Assembly (NCBI RefSeq): GCF_000712035.1
Contig: NZ_JONV01000009.1
Coordinates: forward strand, 62,001-126,000
Length of the DNA stretch: 64,000 bases
Direction of reading: 5' to 3'
Source: Salinicoccus luteus DSM 17002
GTDB lineage: Bacteria > Bacillota > Bacilli > Staphylococcales > Salinicoccaceae
Made by a program: the position numbers and the translations under genes. Shown in pieces: positions 46,202 to 55,700 of the stretch. Every line of letters begins with the position of its first letter. The first letter of the stretch is position 1. The notes under the pieces were generated by a model that saw only the letters and a list, made by a program, of their open reading frames with translations, did no database searches and was not told the DNA's origin.

Positions 46202-46728
46202 TGCAGGCTTTGCAGATCTATGAAGGGCAATACCATCTTGCCAAAGTGGAACCACGCAGCTTCGTCGACGGTGAGGGGGTGCGATGCAGCATCTATCTCT
46301 CAGGCTGCCCCTTCAAATGCCCCGGATGCTATAACCTGCACGCCCAGAAGTTCACGTATGGAGAACTGTGTACGGACGGTGCCATTGAAGACATCCTTTC
46401 ATACTGCGAAGCGGACTATATCGAAGGGCTCAGCATCCTGGGTGGTGAACCCTTCTGCAATATGGCACTTGCGACTGAAATCATCAGCCGGTTCCGTGCC
46501 CGTTTCGCGAGGACGAAGTCCATTTGGGTATGGAGCGGATTCATGTTCGAATACCTGACGAATGATCAAAGACGGTATTCAATGCTCCAAGAGATAGATG
46601 TACTGGTCGACAGCCCTTTCGTAGACCGGCTCTACCGGCCGAACATCCCTTTTCGCGGGTCGCTCAATCAAAGGGTCATCGATGTCCCCCGCTCTTTGGA
46701 AAGTGGGACAGTGATTGATTATATGTAA
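46198..46728 (+). CDS. nrdG: Anaerobic ribonucleotide reductase activating protein
   Basis: 176 residues. Radical SAM activase that puts the glycyl radical on NrdD. Motif CPFKCPGC (CxxxCxxC, about 36-43) within SIYLSGC, then LSILGGEPFCN and WVWSGFMFE. ATG 46198 overlaps the nrdD stop; ATG 46201 is equally possible. A bidirectional terminator follows. Confidence 0.95.
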   Translation: MMQALQIYEGQYHLAKVEPRSFVDGEGVRCSIYLSGCPFKCPGCYNLHAQKFTYGELCTDGAIEDILSYCEADYIEGLSILGGEPFCNMALATEIISRFRARFARTKSIWVWSGFMFEYLTNDQRRYSMLQEIDVLVDSPFVDRLYRPNIPFRGSLNQRVIDVPRSLESGTVIDYM

Positions 46729-46734
46729 AACAAC

Positions 46735-46761
46735 AGAAGACGCACCGAAGGTGCGTCTTCT
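46735..46761. terminator. Bidirectional terminator of nrdDG and the MDR gene
   Basis: Perfect 12-bp arms AGAAGACGCACC and GGTGCGTCTTCT with a GAA loop between two convergent genes. Confidence 0.85.
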
Positions 46762-46764
46762 TGT

Positions 46765-47766
46765 CTATTCTTCGATTTCTACCACCTGTTTGCCCAAGTT
46801 CTTGCCTTCGAAGAGGTTAAGGAATGCATTTGGAATATTCTTGAACCCGTCTTCTACAGTCACTTCTGTATGGATCCTGCCTTCCTGTACCCACTCGGCA
46901 AGCTGTCTGCCTGCAGACTCGAAGTCATCTGCGTAATTGCCGACGATGAAGCCCTGCATCAACGCCTGCGTTTTGACGAGTATCGATTGGATGCGCGGAC
47001 CGATATCATCTTCCCTGTTGTTGTAACTGGAAATGGTACCACATACCGGCACACGTGCGAATGTGTTCAGGTGCTGGAGTACAACATCTGAGACTTCCCC
47101 GCCTACGTTCTCGAAATAGACATCGACACCGTCCGGTACCGCAGCCTCGAATGCCTCAGCAAAGTCATCCGCCTTATAGTCCACTCCGGCATCGAAGCCG
47201 AGCGTTTCAGTAAGGTAGTTCACCTTCTCTTCTCCGCCGGCAATGCCGACGACCCTTGCACCTTTTATTTTGGCAATCTGTCCAACAACTGAACCAACAG
47301 CACCGGAAGCGGCGGAAACAACGACCGTCTCCCCCTCTTTTGGCTGGCCGATTTTCAACAGGCCATGATAGGCTGTCTGGCCGGTCATGCCGAGTGTACT
47401 CAAGTAGAGGTGGAGCGGCACATCAGAGTTCTGGATCTTTGATATATTGTCTGTTGTAACGGTGATATAACGTTGCCATGGCAGTATGCCGACGACGTGG
47501 TCCCCTTCTGTGAATGCATCATTCTTCGATTCCATTATTTTACCGACCACATGCCCATGAAGGGGCTGGTCGAGCTCGAAGGGGGCAACATACGACTTGG
47601 CATCGGACATACGGCCCCTCATATAGGGATCAACGGATATATACAATGGTTTGATCAGTACTTCCCCATTGGATGGCTCCCTCACATCGATATCTTCGAA
47701 CCTGAATACATCATCACCGGGTACACCTTCCGGCCGTTTAGCGAGAACAATCTGTTCATTCTTCAT
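46765..47766 (-). CDS. NADP-dependent medium-chain reductase (YfmJ/CurA-type, zinc-independent)
   Basis: 333 residues. Reduces activated double bonds of alkenals and similar compounds with NADPH. GroES-like N-terminal domain (about 1-130, with VDPYMRGRMSD), then the Rossmann dinucleotide motif AASGAVGSVVGQIAK (about 153-167) and VDVYFENVGG. No structural zinc cysteines, as expected for this leukotriene B4 dehydrogenase-like group. RBS TTGGAGGAA before ATG 47766. Single gene between convergent nrdDG and a divergent methyltransferase. Confidence 0.92.
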   Translation of the reverse strand: MKNEQIVLAKRPEGVPGDDVFRFEDIDVREPSNGEVLIKPLYISVDPYMRGRMSDAKSYVAPFELDQPLHGHVVGKIMESKNDAFTEGDHVVGILPWQRYITVTTDNISKIQNSDVPLHLYLSTLGMTGQTAYHGLLKIGQPKEGETVVVSAASGAVGSVVGQIAKIKGARVVGIAGGEEKVNYLTETLGFDAGVDYKADDFAEAFEAAVPDGVDVYFENVGGEVSDVVLQHLNTFARVPVCGTISSYNNREDDIGPRIQSILVKTQALMQGFIVGNYADDFESAGRQLAEWVQEGRIHTEVTVEDGFKNIPNAFLNLFEGKNLGKQVVEIEE

Positions 47767-47944
47767 ATTGATATTCCTCCAATTGAAATACTTTCACGGT
47801 TAATATTCTAGAGGTCCGGGGATATGTATTCAAAGATATTGATTCCCCCTTTCCTTTTGGTCTATACTACTTTCAATTATTAGGAAGGGCTCGGGACCGA
47901 TAAGGATTGATGAGGGAACAGAAAAAGAGAGGGGAAGAACGCAT

Positions 47945-48547
47945 ATGAATCATTGGGATGAGAAGTTCGACGATGCGGAATACATCTATGGGAAGGAAGC
48001 GAATGAATGGGTAAAGTCGGTGTTTGATAGAAGAGGTCACGGAAAAGTTGCCATGCTCGCCGAAGGTGAGGGACGTAATGGTGTATATATGGCGAAACTT
48101 GGATATGATGTCACTGCCTATGACTACTCACGGGTGGGTCTAGATAAAACCCGGAGATTGGCACAGGAGGCGGGAGTGGCTGTTGGCACAAGTCTTGTGG
48201 ATATTACGGAACCTTATGCACTTCCACGCGGTGAGTATGATATCAGCATCAATGTATTCGGGCACGTTCCAACGGACGGAAAAGAGGAAATGATCAGAAA
48301 CATGGTACAGACGGTAAAGCCGGGTGGAGACATCGTTTTTGAACTGTATTCAAAGAGGCAGATAGAGTTCCAGACAGGTGGGCCAAAGGACATCCATATG
48401 CTTTATGATGTGGGAGATCTGAAGCAGGAGCTTGAAAAGCACGGTGTGGAGGTTCTGTCACTCAAGGAAGCGATTGTCCGTCGCAATGAGGGAAAAATGC
48501 ATCAGGGGAAGAGTGCAGTGATCCAGGGACATATAAAAAAAGAATAG
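47945..48547 (+). CDS. Class I SAM-dependent methyltransferase (TehB-like)
   Basis: 200 residues. Motif I reads AMLAEGEGRNGVYMAKLG, with the adjacent acidic residue in DVTAYDYS. SINVFGHVPTDGKEEMIRNM resembles TehB/Tam proteins of the tellurite-resistance group. N-terminal MNHWDEKFDDAEYIYGKEAN is typical. Substrate unknown; may methylate oxyanions or a small molecule. RBS AGAGAGGGG upstream. Confidence 0.85.
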   Translation: MNHWDEKFDDAEYIYGKEANEWVKSVFDRRGHGKVAMLAEGEGRNGVYMAKLGYDVTAYDYSRVGLDKTRRLAQEAGVAVGTSLVDITEPYALPRGEYDISINVFGHVPTDGKEEMIRNMVQTVKPGGDIVFELYSKRQIEFQTGGPKDIHMLYDVGDLKQELEKHGVEVLSLKEAIVRRNEGKMHQGKSAVIQGHIKKE

Positions 48548-48571
48548 AAGTCGGACAATGTGTCCGTCTTC
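48547..48571 (+). terminator. Probable terminator of the methyltransferase gene
   Basis: GAAG-T-CGGACA and TGTCCG-T-CTTC arms with an ATG loop and one T-T mismatch. The T-run is weak. Confidence 0.45.
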
Positions 48572-48581
48572 CATTCTTCAT

Positions 48582-49121
48582 CTACAGGTCGAGGTGGCGG
48601 TAGAGTGTCGCCCGGCTGATATTCGTCTCTTTTTTGATTTCATCAAGCGTATATTCTTTTGACATGTACATCTCTATGGCTTTTTTGATGTTTTCATCGC
48701 TGCGTTTCGGGCGGCCGATCTGCTTGCCTTTGGATGAGGCTTCAGTCATACCGAGACGGGTTCTGAACTTGACGATATCACTCTGGAATTCGGAAATGAG
48801 ATTTAGCGATTCGCTGAAAGTGAGTGGCGTTTTCGAATCGATGGTGAGATCCTTGTTCAGTATAATGATGCTGGCCTGTTTATCCACCGCTGCATTGACC
48901 AGGTCGACAAGCTGTTTTGTGGAATCTGCCAATATGAAAAGATCTGTCACATAAAGGGTGTCCCCGGCCTTCATTACTGACAGCAGGGCATCGAGCTGTG
49001 TCCGTTTTTTATTGTTATTGTGGTCTTCCAGGTACAGCTTTTCGGCATGCTCTGCCAGCTTCTGCTCCTGCGCATCCCTGGAATCGATGAGTTCCACTGG
49101 CCGTGCATATCCATATTTCAT
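48582..49121 (-). CDS. Serine-recombinase-like (resolvase/invertase) protein lacking catalytic residues
   Basis: 179 residues. N-terminal resolvase fold (YGYARP, then DALLSVMKAGDTLYVTDL) and a C-terminal Hin-like helix-turn-helix (GRPKRSDENIKKAIEMY..LDEIKKETNISRATLYRHL). The Arg of YAR is kept, but the catalytic Ser that normally follows (YARVS) is replaced by PVELID or displaced by an insertion. The LDRLGR motif is TDLFILAD, and the ERxxxR helix is altered. It probably binds DNA as a regulator rather than recombining it. ATG 49121 follows TAGGAG by eight bases. Divergent from sulP, 112 bp apart. Confidence 0.8.
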   Translation of the reverse strand: MKYGYARPVELIDSRDAQEQKLAEHAEKLYLEDHNNNKKRTQLDALLSVMKAGDTLYVTDLFILADSTKQLVDLVNAAVDKQASIIILNKDLTIDSKTPLTFSESLNLISEFQSDIVKFRTRLGMTEASSKGKQIGRPKRSDENIKKAIEMYMSKEYTLDEIKKETNISRATLYRHLDL

Positions 49122-49233
49122 ATTACACACTCCTAGATTTCAACTATATCACGTATAATTTCAAAAAGGGGTATACATTTGAAACTTCAGTGATTATAAT
49201 AGGCTCTATGATTATAAAATAGGAGCGTAAAAA

Positions 49234-50685
49234 ATGATAGAGACTTTTAAGAAAGAATGGCTCACTGATCCAAAAACGAATATTCTTGCCGGTATTGTAG
49301 TGGCGCTTGCCCTCATTCCGGAAGCGATCGCCTTCTCGATCATTGCAGGAGTCGATCCGATGGTCGGACTGTATGCCTCATTCATCATCGCAGTATCCAT
49401 CTCGATCCTGGGTGGCCGCCCAGCCATGATATCCGCTGCAACGGGGGCAATCGCCCTGCTGGTTACACCACTGGTCAGAGAATATGGAGTCGAATATCTG
49501 CTGGCAGCAACCCTGCTCATGGGTCTGATCCAGCTGATCCTGGGTATACTCAAGGTTGGGAAGCTTATGAAATTCATCCCGAAATCGGTGATGCTCGGTT
49601 TCGTCAATGCACTCGCCATCATGATATTCATGTCGCAGATTGAGCATATCTTCGGCATTTCGATTTCGACGTACCTCTATGTAGGGGTGACACTGCTCAT
49701 CGTCTATGTGGTTCCGCGCTTCTTCAAGGCGGTACCGGCACCACTCATCGCGATTGTCGTGTTGACGGCGATATACCTGTATATGGGGGCCGATGTCAGG
49801 ACTGTAGGCGACCTTGGGGCCATCGAGCGTTCACTCCCAAACTTCATCATTCCGGATGTGCCGTACACATTGGAAACACTCCGGATCATCCTGCCATTCT
49901 CCATTTCAATGGCAATCGTTGGTCTAGTGGAGAGTCTGCTTACCGCGAAGATCGTCGATGATGCAACGGACTCCTACAGCAGCAAGAACCGCGAATCCCG
50001 TGGTCAGGGCGTATCCAATGTCATCGCCGGCTTCTTTGGAGGCATGGGTGGCTGTGCAATGATCGGCCAGTCCATCATCAACGTAAGGTCTGGTGCAACG
50101 ACACGCCTGTCCACCTTTACTGCGGGGATGGTGCTGATCTTCCTCATCATCGTCCTCGGTGACCTCGTCGTTCAGGTGCCGATGCCGATTCTGGCAGGCA
50201 TCATGGTCATGGTGTCCATTGGAACATTCGATTGGGGTTCATTCAAGTATATGACGAAAGCACCAAGAACTGATGTCGTCGTCATGGTCGTGACCGTTTC
50301 AATCGTTCTGATGACACACAACCTGGCCATCGGTGTGGTTGCAGGTGTCATACTCAGTGCCCTCTTTTTTGCAACGAAAATCTCCAATGTAGAAGTGGAT
50401 AGGACTGAATCAGGGAATGAAGTGAAGTACCGCATCGATGGTCAGATCTTCTTTGCCTCTGTAGATACGATGATGAACCAGATTGATCTCGATGATGAAG
50501 ACAGGATGATTGAGCTTGATTTTACCAATGCCCATATTTGGGATGATTCAGGTGTCGACGCGATCGATACGATGATCACCAAAATGAGGCGGAAGAATAA
50601 TCAGGTCTACATCAGAAACTTGAACAAGGACAGCCGTAAAATCATCAATGAACTCAGCATGATCAATAAAGAAGAACTGGTATAG
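49234..50685 (+). CDS. SulP-family anion transporter with STAS domain
   Basis: 483 residues. Transmembrane part (about 1-385) of the SulP type: [21 protein letters not shown] is the hallmark loop, and [16 protein letters not shown] (in RSGATTRLS) follows. The C-terminal STAS domain (about 400-483) contains [16 protein letters not shown]. Carries sulfate, bicarbonate or another anion; no way to tell which here. RBS TAGGAGCG. A UspA gene follows eleven bases after its stop, so the two are co-transcribed. Confidence 0.92.
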   Translation: MIETFKKEWLTDPKTNILAGIVVALALIPEAIAFSIIAGVDPMVGLYASFIIAVSISILGGRPAMISAATGAIALLVTPLVREYGVEYLLAATLLMGLIQLILGILKVGKLMKFIPKSVMLGFVNALAIMIFMSQIEHIFGISISTYLYVGVTLLIVYVVPRFFKAVPAPLIAIVVLTAIYLYMGADVRTVGDLGAIERSLPNFIIPDVPYTLETLRIILPFSISMAIVGLVESLLTAKIVDDATDSYSSKNRESRGQGVSNVIAGFFGGMGGCAMIGQSIINVRSGATTRLSTFTAGMVLIFLIIVLGDLVVQVPMPILAGIMVMVSIGTFDWGSFKYMTKAPRTDVVVMVVTVSIVLMTHNLAIGVVAGVILSALFFATKISNVEVDRTESGNEVKYRIDGQIFFASVDTMMNQIDLDDEDRMIELDFTNAHIWDDSGVDAIDTMITKMRRKNNQVYIRNLNKDSRKIINELSMINKEELV

Positions 50686-50696
50686 GAGGATCAATG

Positions 50697-51110
50697 ATGT
50701 ACAATTCAATATTGCTCGCTGCGGATGGTTCAGAGAACAGCTTCAGGGCAGCGCAGGAAATCAGAAAGTTCTACAATAAAGGGGCAAAAGTCACCATTTT
50801 GAATGTGATCGGATATTCGGATTCCAAGTCAGACGTGCTGCACGGATCCAACAGCAAGAGCCTGGAGAGGGAACGGTTGGAAAAAATATCGGACATCACC
50901 GACTTTTTCGAAGAATCCGGCATCACTTACGAAACGGCATTTGAACATGGAGAACCAAAGGAGACCGTAGTAAGGGTGGCGAACTCCGGGGAATACGATG
51001 TAGTTGTGCTCGGCACAAGAGGGTTGAACAGTCTGCAGGAAATGGTGCTTGGAAGCGTCAGCCATAAAGTGGCGAAACGCGCGAATATTCCTGTAATGAT
51101 TGTAAAATAG
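50697..51110 (+). CDS. Universal stress protein (UspA family)
   Basis: 137 residues. The ATP-binding type: GTRG-x9-GS with GLNSLQEMVLGSVSHKVAK at the C-terminus, and N-terminal SILLAADGSENS. AGGAGG (50684-50689) overlaps the end of sulP and is seven bases from ATG 50697. The pairing with SulP suggests the stress protein modulates the carrier, an arrangement common in bacteria. Confidence 0.92.
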   Translation: MYNSILLAADGSENSFRAAQEIRKFYNKGAKVTILNVIGYSDSKSDVLHGSNSKSLERERLEKISDITDFFEESGITYETAFEHGEPKETVVRVANSGEYDVVVLGTRGLNSLQEMVLGSVSHKVAKRANIPVMIVK

Positions 51111-51127
51111 AAATAATAGGGTAAAGA

Positions 51128-51169
51128 ACAGATACGAATCCACCACAGGGTTTGTATCTGTCTTTTTTT
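51128..51169 (+). terminator. Terminator of sulP-uspA
   Basis: ACAGATACGAATCC and GGGTTTGTATCTGT arms, with one internal pair mismatched, followed by CTTTTTTT. Confidence 0.85.
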
Positions 51170-51232
51170 ACGATATTGCTGTATTTTTACAGTAGATTAT
51201 ATATCTGTTTTTTGAGAGAAAGGGTGAATGCA

Positions 51233-53044
51233 ATGAATATAGAAGTGCCATTGATGCTGATGATCGTATTGTTCATCGGCCTCGGCATACTGAGCCAGTG
51301 GCTGGCGGCAATGATCAGATGGCCGGCAATTGTAGTGATGTCCATTGCGGGACTGCTCGTCGGGCCCATCTTCCAATTGGTCAATCCGGAACAGTTGATG
51401 GGCAGCGAGCTCTTCAGTACGATTGTATCGCTTGCCGTTGCAATCATCCTATTTGAAGGCAGCAGTAACCTCGACTACCGGGAGTTGCCCGGCGTTTCCA
51501 AGGCGATTGCCAGAATTGTCAGCATTGGTGCTGTTCTGGCCTGGCTGATGGGTACTCTGGCCATGTACCTCATACTGGGCCTGCCGCTATCCATATCATT
51601 CGTACTTGCCGGTCTGTTCATCGTGACAGGTCCGACAGTCATCCAACCCCTGCTTAAGCAGGCGAAGGTGAAGAATTCTGTAAACTCCATTTTGAAATGG
51701 GAAAGCATCATACTGGACCCTGTCGGTCCATTATTCGCCCTTTTTGCCTTTTATGTTTTCCAGATGATAGATCGCGGATTCGGATTGGGGTATTTCATGG
51801 AGTATGTCCTCGGATTTGCGGTGGCCTTCATTCTTGGCTTCGGTTCATCCTATCTTTTCAGGTGGCTGATAAAATGGGATTTCGTTCCACAGAACCTAAT
51901 GGCCCCGGTCCAATTCGTCTTCATATTACTCATCTTCAGCCTCAGTGACGCAGTGCTTCATGAATCGGGACTGCTCGCCGTCACCATTTTTGGGCTTGTC
52001 ATGGCGCGGCTTAAAAACCACAGTCTGATCTATAAGGAGTCCGATCATTTCATTGATGAGATGACACTCATACTGGTCTCCACAGTCTTCATACTGATTA
52101 CCTCATCATTGACACGGGAAGTGCTCAGCGAAGTCATCAGCTGGCAGTTGGTGCTGTTCTGTATTGTCATGATACTCATTGTGCGTCCTGCATATATCCT
52201 GCTGTCTACAATAAATACCGGGATAGCCTTCAAAGAGCGTGCCTTCGTCTCCTTTGTTGCACCAAGGGGTATCGTTGCCTTGGCAGTGGCAGAGTTCTTT
52301 GCGGGACTGTTCATATCCCAGGAGGTGGAGATGGCAAATTATATCGTACCGGTGACTTTTGGATTCGTCTTTGTAACGGTGGTCATCTATGGCTTTAGCT
52401 TCAGGCCACTGAGCCGATTCCTGAAACTTTCGAGTACAGCACCCCCGGGTGTCATAATCATTGGGGAAAACAGGTTTTCGCTTGAGCTTGCCGAACGTCT
52501 CCAGGCACACGAGATTCCTGTACTCATATCCGACCTGCTCAATTCCGATCCAAAGCGGGCAAAGGAGCGTGGATTGGAAACCTTCGATGGCAACCTGCTT
52601 TCTGAAGGGGAAAGGGTACAGACAGACCTCACCCCTTATGAGCAATGTCTGTTGACGACCCGGTCATATACTTTCAACCACTTGGCTTTCAATGAAATGT
52701 CACAGGAATTCGGACTGAAGAATGTCAAAATGTTCCCCTATCCCATTGACAGTGAAAAGAAGAGACGGCGTGTAGAACCCGAAATCCGCCACCATATATT
52801 GTTTGATGAGGACTACACATACTATTGGTTCAATCAGTTCATAGATGGCAATGAAATCACTGAAATCGACGCTTCTGAATCGGATAAGATTACGGATGAT
52901 GATATCGTTCTTTATCATATAGACGGGAATAAGAATGTTACGTTCAAGACGATTACTGAGGATCTGAGCTATAGCACAAACGGTATTATCGGAATCCTCA
53001 AAGGCGCACAAAGCTTCAAGGAGAATAAGAAAAATGGGTCCTAG
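51233..53044 (+). CDS. CPA1-family Na+/H+ antiporter with cytoplasmic RCK-like domain
   Basis: 603 residues. About twelve TM helices (residues about 4-400). Conserved GPTVIQPLL near residue 140 and ESIILDPVGPLFAL near 160 carry the ion-binding acidic residues, and FVAPRGIVALAVAE follows. The C-terminal region (about 415-590) has a TrkA-N-like Rossmann fold (GVIIIGENRFSLELAERL) that could sense NAD(H) or a nucleotide. It should export sodium or potassium for pH and salt tolerance. The start is ATG 51233, after AAAGGGTG; the open frame to 51152 is rejected. Confidence 0.9.
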   Translation: MNIEVPLMLMIVLFIGLGILSQWLAAMIRWPAIVVMSIAGLLVGPIFQLVNPEQLMGSELFSTIVSLAVAIILFEGSSNLDYRELPGVSKAIARIVSIGAVLAWLMGTLAMYLILGLPLSISFVLAGLFIVTGPTVIQPLLKQAKVKNSVNSILKWESIILDPVGPLFALFAFYVFQMIDRGFGLGYFMEYVLGFAVAFILGFGSSYLFRWLIKWDFVPQNLMAPVQFVFILLIFSLSDAVLHESGLLAVTIFGLVMARLKNHSLIYKESDHFIDEMTLILVSTVFILITSSLTREVLSEVISWQLVLFCIVMILIVRPAYILLSTINTGIAFKERAFVSFVAPRGIVALAVAEFFAGLFISQEVEMANYIVPVTFGFVFVTVVIYGFSFRPLSRFLKLSSTAPPGVIIIGENRFSLELAERLQAHEIPVLISDLLNSDPKRAKERGLETFDGNLLSEGERVQTDLTPYEQCLLTTRSYTFNHLAFNEMSQEFGLKNVKMFPYPIDSEKKRRRVEPEIRHHILFDEDYTYYWFNQFIDGNEITEIDASESDKITDDDIVLYHIDGNKNVTFKTITEDLSYSTNGIIGILKGAQSFKENKKNGS

Positions 53045-53060
53045 GACCCTCCATTTTTTA
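53032..53060. terminator. Bidirectional terminator between the antiporter and the crt operon
   Basis: GGGTCC and GGACCC arms with a TA loop, flanked by AAAAATG and CCATTTTTT. Confidence 0.75.
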
Positions 53061-53074
53061 TTTCCCGGGCAATA

Positions 53075-54184
53075 TCATTTCCGCTTCTTCAATTCAATCT
53101 TTCGACCTTTCCATTCTATCTTTTTCTTCACGTGCGTCTGTATGAAGGACATCCCATATACATGGAAGAAGAAGAAGGAATATATGGGGTACAGAAAAGC
53201 GCTATACCATGGCAAACGGATCAACCGTCTGCCCATCCATTTGAACTGCAGTGCATATAGGGAATAGGATATGAGAGGAAGCAGCACGGCCTCAAAATGC
53301 CATACGGCTGTAGAAATCAGATAGGCAGGTGCAATGAGTGTTCCGCAGAGCCATAACATAATCAATGCCATCACCCGACCTTCAGCATTCTCGGCCCCCG
53401 AGGCAATATGCTTCTTCCACCCCTTGACTACGGAGGACATTCCTTCCGGATACATTCTGAACTGTAACACGCCATGTCCCAGATACAGAGTCGTCGGCAG
53501 CCCCTTTTCATGGTAGCCGCTGTAAATGCCCATGCCTTCTATAATTGTCTCCCTAGCGTTCGCATGCCCGCCTGCAGCAGCATAGTCCTGCCGCCCTGTA
53601 ATGAGAAACGGGCCGAATACCGTACTGGTTTGAGTCCGGCCCCAAAAAGCTGAGAATATATTCACCCCTGTGACAGTGACGATGTTGAAGATGACAGAGA
53701 ATGTCTCATGGAACCTTTCCGTCCGGTGGAATGGCTGGATGGAAAGGACGCCTCTTCCGCCCTGCCTCTGATACTGCGCATTGATGCGGGAAAGTGAATC
53801 GTCATCGGCAAATGAAGTGTCCGCATCCATGAAGACAAGGGTGCCGTACCGGGCATGCTGTGCACCATGATGACACGCATGGCTCTTGCCCTGCCACTCC
53901 CCCTCCGGCACATCAATGACTGTCGCACCGGCTGCTTCAGCTATTTTCCGGGTATCGTCAGTCGAGCCGTCGTCTGCAACGATAACCTCCAAGGGAACGC
54001 TCCTTTGCCTGTGGATGCTATCCAGCAGTTTTGGGAGGTTATGGGCTTCATTACGGGCAGGAACGATGATGCTGATATTGTCATCTGACCGGCTTCTGCC
54101 AATGAATCTTGGGTTCTTATAAAGGATATAGCCTGAGATGAGACAAAGCATGAGAATCGAGAGCCACATGGAATGCCAAACCAT
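53075..54184 (-). CDS. crtQ: Carotenoid glycosyltransferase, CrtQ-like
   Basis: 369 residues. GT2-type glucosyl transferase that esterifies the C30 carotenoid carboxylate with glucose in the staphyloxanthin pathway. N-terminal TM helix (about 6-22), GT-A domain with ISIIVPARNEAHNLPKLLDSI, VIVADDGSTDDT and the metal-binding DAD of VFMDADTSF, then two to three C-terminal TM helices. ATG 54184 begins one base after the crtP stop. Last gene of the fni-crt operon; no crtO acyltransferase follows. Confidence 0.88.
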   Translation of the reverse strand: MVWHSMWLSILMLCLISGYILYKNPRFIGRSRSDDNISIIVPARNEAHNLPKLLDSIHRQRSVPLEVIVADDGSTDDTRKIAEAAGATVIDVPEGEWQGKSHACHHGAQHARYGTLVFMDADTSFADDDSLSRINAQYQRQGGRGVLSIQPFHRTERFHETFSVIFNIVTVTGVNIFSAFWGRTQTSTVFGPFLITGRQDYAAAGGHANARETIIEGMGIYSGYHEKGLPTTLYLGHGVLQFRMYPEGMSSVVKGWKKHIASGAENAEGRVMALIMLWLCGTLIAPAYLISTAVWHFEAVLLPLISYSLYALQFKWMGRRLIRLPWYSAFLYPIYSFFFFHVYGMSFIQTHVKKKIEWKGRKIELKKRK

Positions 54185-54185
54185 G

Positions 54186-55685
54186 CTATTCCCCGCTTCT
54201 TTCTCTGTCTGCAATCATTGCGCCAACCTGCTGGCCGCTTAACGTGACCATCGGCATGCCGCCGCCAGGGTTGACTGTACCGCCCACGAAGTAGAGGTTG
54301 TCAATATGCTTTGCCTTCTTGGGATGCTTGAAACCCTTGTTCTTTTTGCGGTCGGAGACGGTGCCGTAGATGGCTCCGTGGTCTGAAAAATAAAGGGATT
54401 CGATATCATGGGGAGTAAGCATGTATTCGGAGACGATATGCTCACGCAGGTTGGAGAGTCCCATATTCTCAAGCTTATCAAGTACAGTCTCCCTGAAGGC
54501 GAGGTAATCCGCCTTGGTATATTCCTTTTCCTGCAAAGGCGGAATATGAGGAAGTATCTTCAGGTTTTCATGGCCGGGCGGAGCCTGGCTGGAATCCGTC
54601 TTGTTTGTATTGACTAGATATATGGTTGGATCCGACGGGAGCACCTTGTCGTCAAATACCTCCCTGTAGTTCTTCTTCGAATCCTTCGAAAAGAAGAAGC
54701 TGTGATGGCCAAGCTGGGGATAGGTGCGATCGACGCCGAGGTGCAGTACAAGACCGGAGCTTGCCGGTTCGAACCTGTCCTCGAGCCTCTTCAAATTCCG
54801 TGGAGGGTGATCCAGCACATGGCGATAGAACGGCAATACTTCCATGTTGGAGACGATGTAGTCTGCACTCCTCCTGCTGCCATCTGCGAAAACGATATGC
54901 TGGATGTGTCCTGTACCTTCCGTGACAGCAGTTTTAATCGATTGACCGGTATGTATATCAACACCGATATTGCGTGCCAGCTGCGTGATGCCTTCGGCGA
55001 GCTTATGCAGGCCGCCTTTGACGTACCATACCCCCTGTTCATGCTGCATATGGGCCATCATATTCAGGACAGCCGGTGCCCGATAGGCACTTGAGCCGAC
55101 GTATTTGATGAAATAACCCAGCATATCCTGCATATGCGGATGGCTGACATGCCTGTTGATGCCCTGCTGCATGGTGGAGAAATAGTCGAAGCCGCGCAGG
55201 GCGGCGAGCGGGCCATGGTACCCTATGATGGAGCGGAGATCATCGAATCCCTTTTCAAAGTAGCCGGGCAGGGTCAGGCGATCGATCTTTCCGGCGTAGG
55301 ACAGAAACTTGCGGTATTCTGCCATATCCTTCGCGGATAATTGAGGATTCTCGCGTGCCATCCTTTCGAGGTCGCCATAGAGGTCTATATGGGTGCCATC
55401 AGTGAAGAAGGCGCGCCATTGCAGCGGCACTTCCCCGATTTCGACATAGTCGTTCATATCCTTCCCGCTTCTTGAAAAAAGGCGTTCGAAAATATACGGC
55501 ATGGTCAGGAGGGATGGTCCAAGATCGAAACCGAATCCATCCTGTTCGTGACGGTTCAGCTTGCCTCCAAGGTGGTCGTTCTTTTCATATAGGCTGACAT
55601 CGAAACCTTCCTGTTTCAGTGTGATCGCCGCAGATAGACCACCCAGTCCGCCTCCGATGATAAGAACTGTTCTTTTTTTGGACAT
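54186..55685 (-). CDS. crtP: Diapolycopene/diaponeurosporene oxygenase, CrtP (CrtNb)
   Basis: 499 residues. FAD-dependent carotenoid oxidase that converts the terminal methyl of a C30 carotenoid to an aldehyde. N-terminal dinucleotide fold VLIIGGGLGGLSAAITLKQ, then LYEKNDHLGGKLNRH. A C-terminal segment (NLYFVGGTVNPGGGMPMVTLSGQQVG) belongs to the carotenoid desaturase family. It is about 25-30 percent like the crtN product in this operon by eye. Starts 15 bp after the crtM stop. Confidence 0.87.
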   Translation of the reverse strand: MSKKRTVLIIGGGLGGLSAAITLKQEGFDVSLYEKNDHLGGKLNRHEQDGFGFDLGPSLLTMPYIFERLFSRSGKDMNDYVEIGEVPLQWRAFFTDGTHIDLYGDLERMARENPQLSAKDMAEYRKFLSYAGKIDRLTLPGYFEKGFDDLRSIIGYHGPLAALRGFDYFSTMQQGINRHVSHPHMQDMLGYFIKYVGSSAYRAPAVLNMMAHMQHEQGVWYVKGGLHKLAEGITQLARNIGVDIHTGQSIKTAVTEGTGHIQHIVFADGSRRSADYIVSNMEVLPFYRHVLDHPPRNLKRLEDRFEPASSGLVLHLGVDRTYPQLGHHSFFFSKDSKKNYREVFDDKVLPSDPTIYLVNTNKTDSSQAPPGHENLKILPHIPPLQEKEYTKADYLAFRETVLDKLENMGLSNLREHIVSEYMLTPHDIESLYFSDHGAIYGTVSDRKKNKGFKHPKKAKHIDNLYFVGGTVNPGGGMPMVTLSGQQVGAMIADRERSGE

Positions 55686-55700
55686 CCCCCTCCCCCCTTC

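Noticed and set aside
48582-49121. Mobile-element resolvase marking a transposon or invertible segment
   Set aside because: Catalytic residues are lost, and no flanking inverted repeats or transposase are visible.
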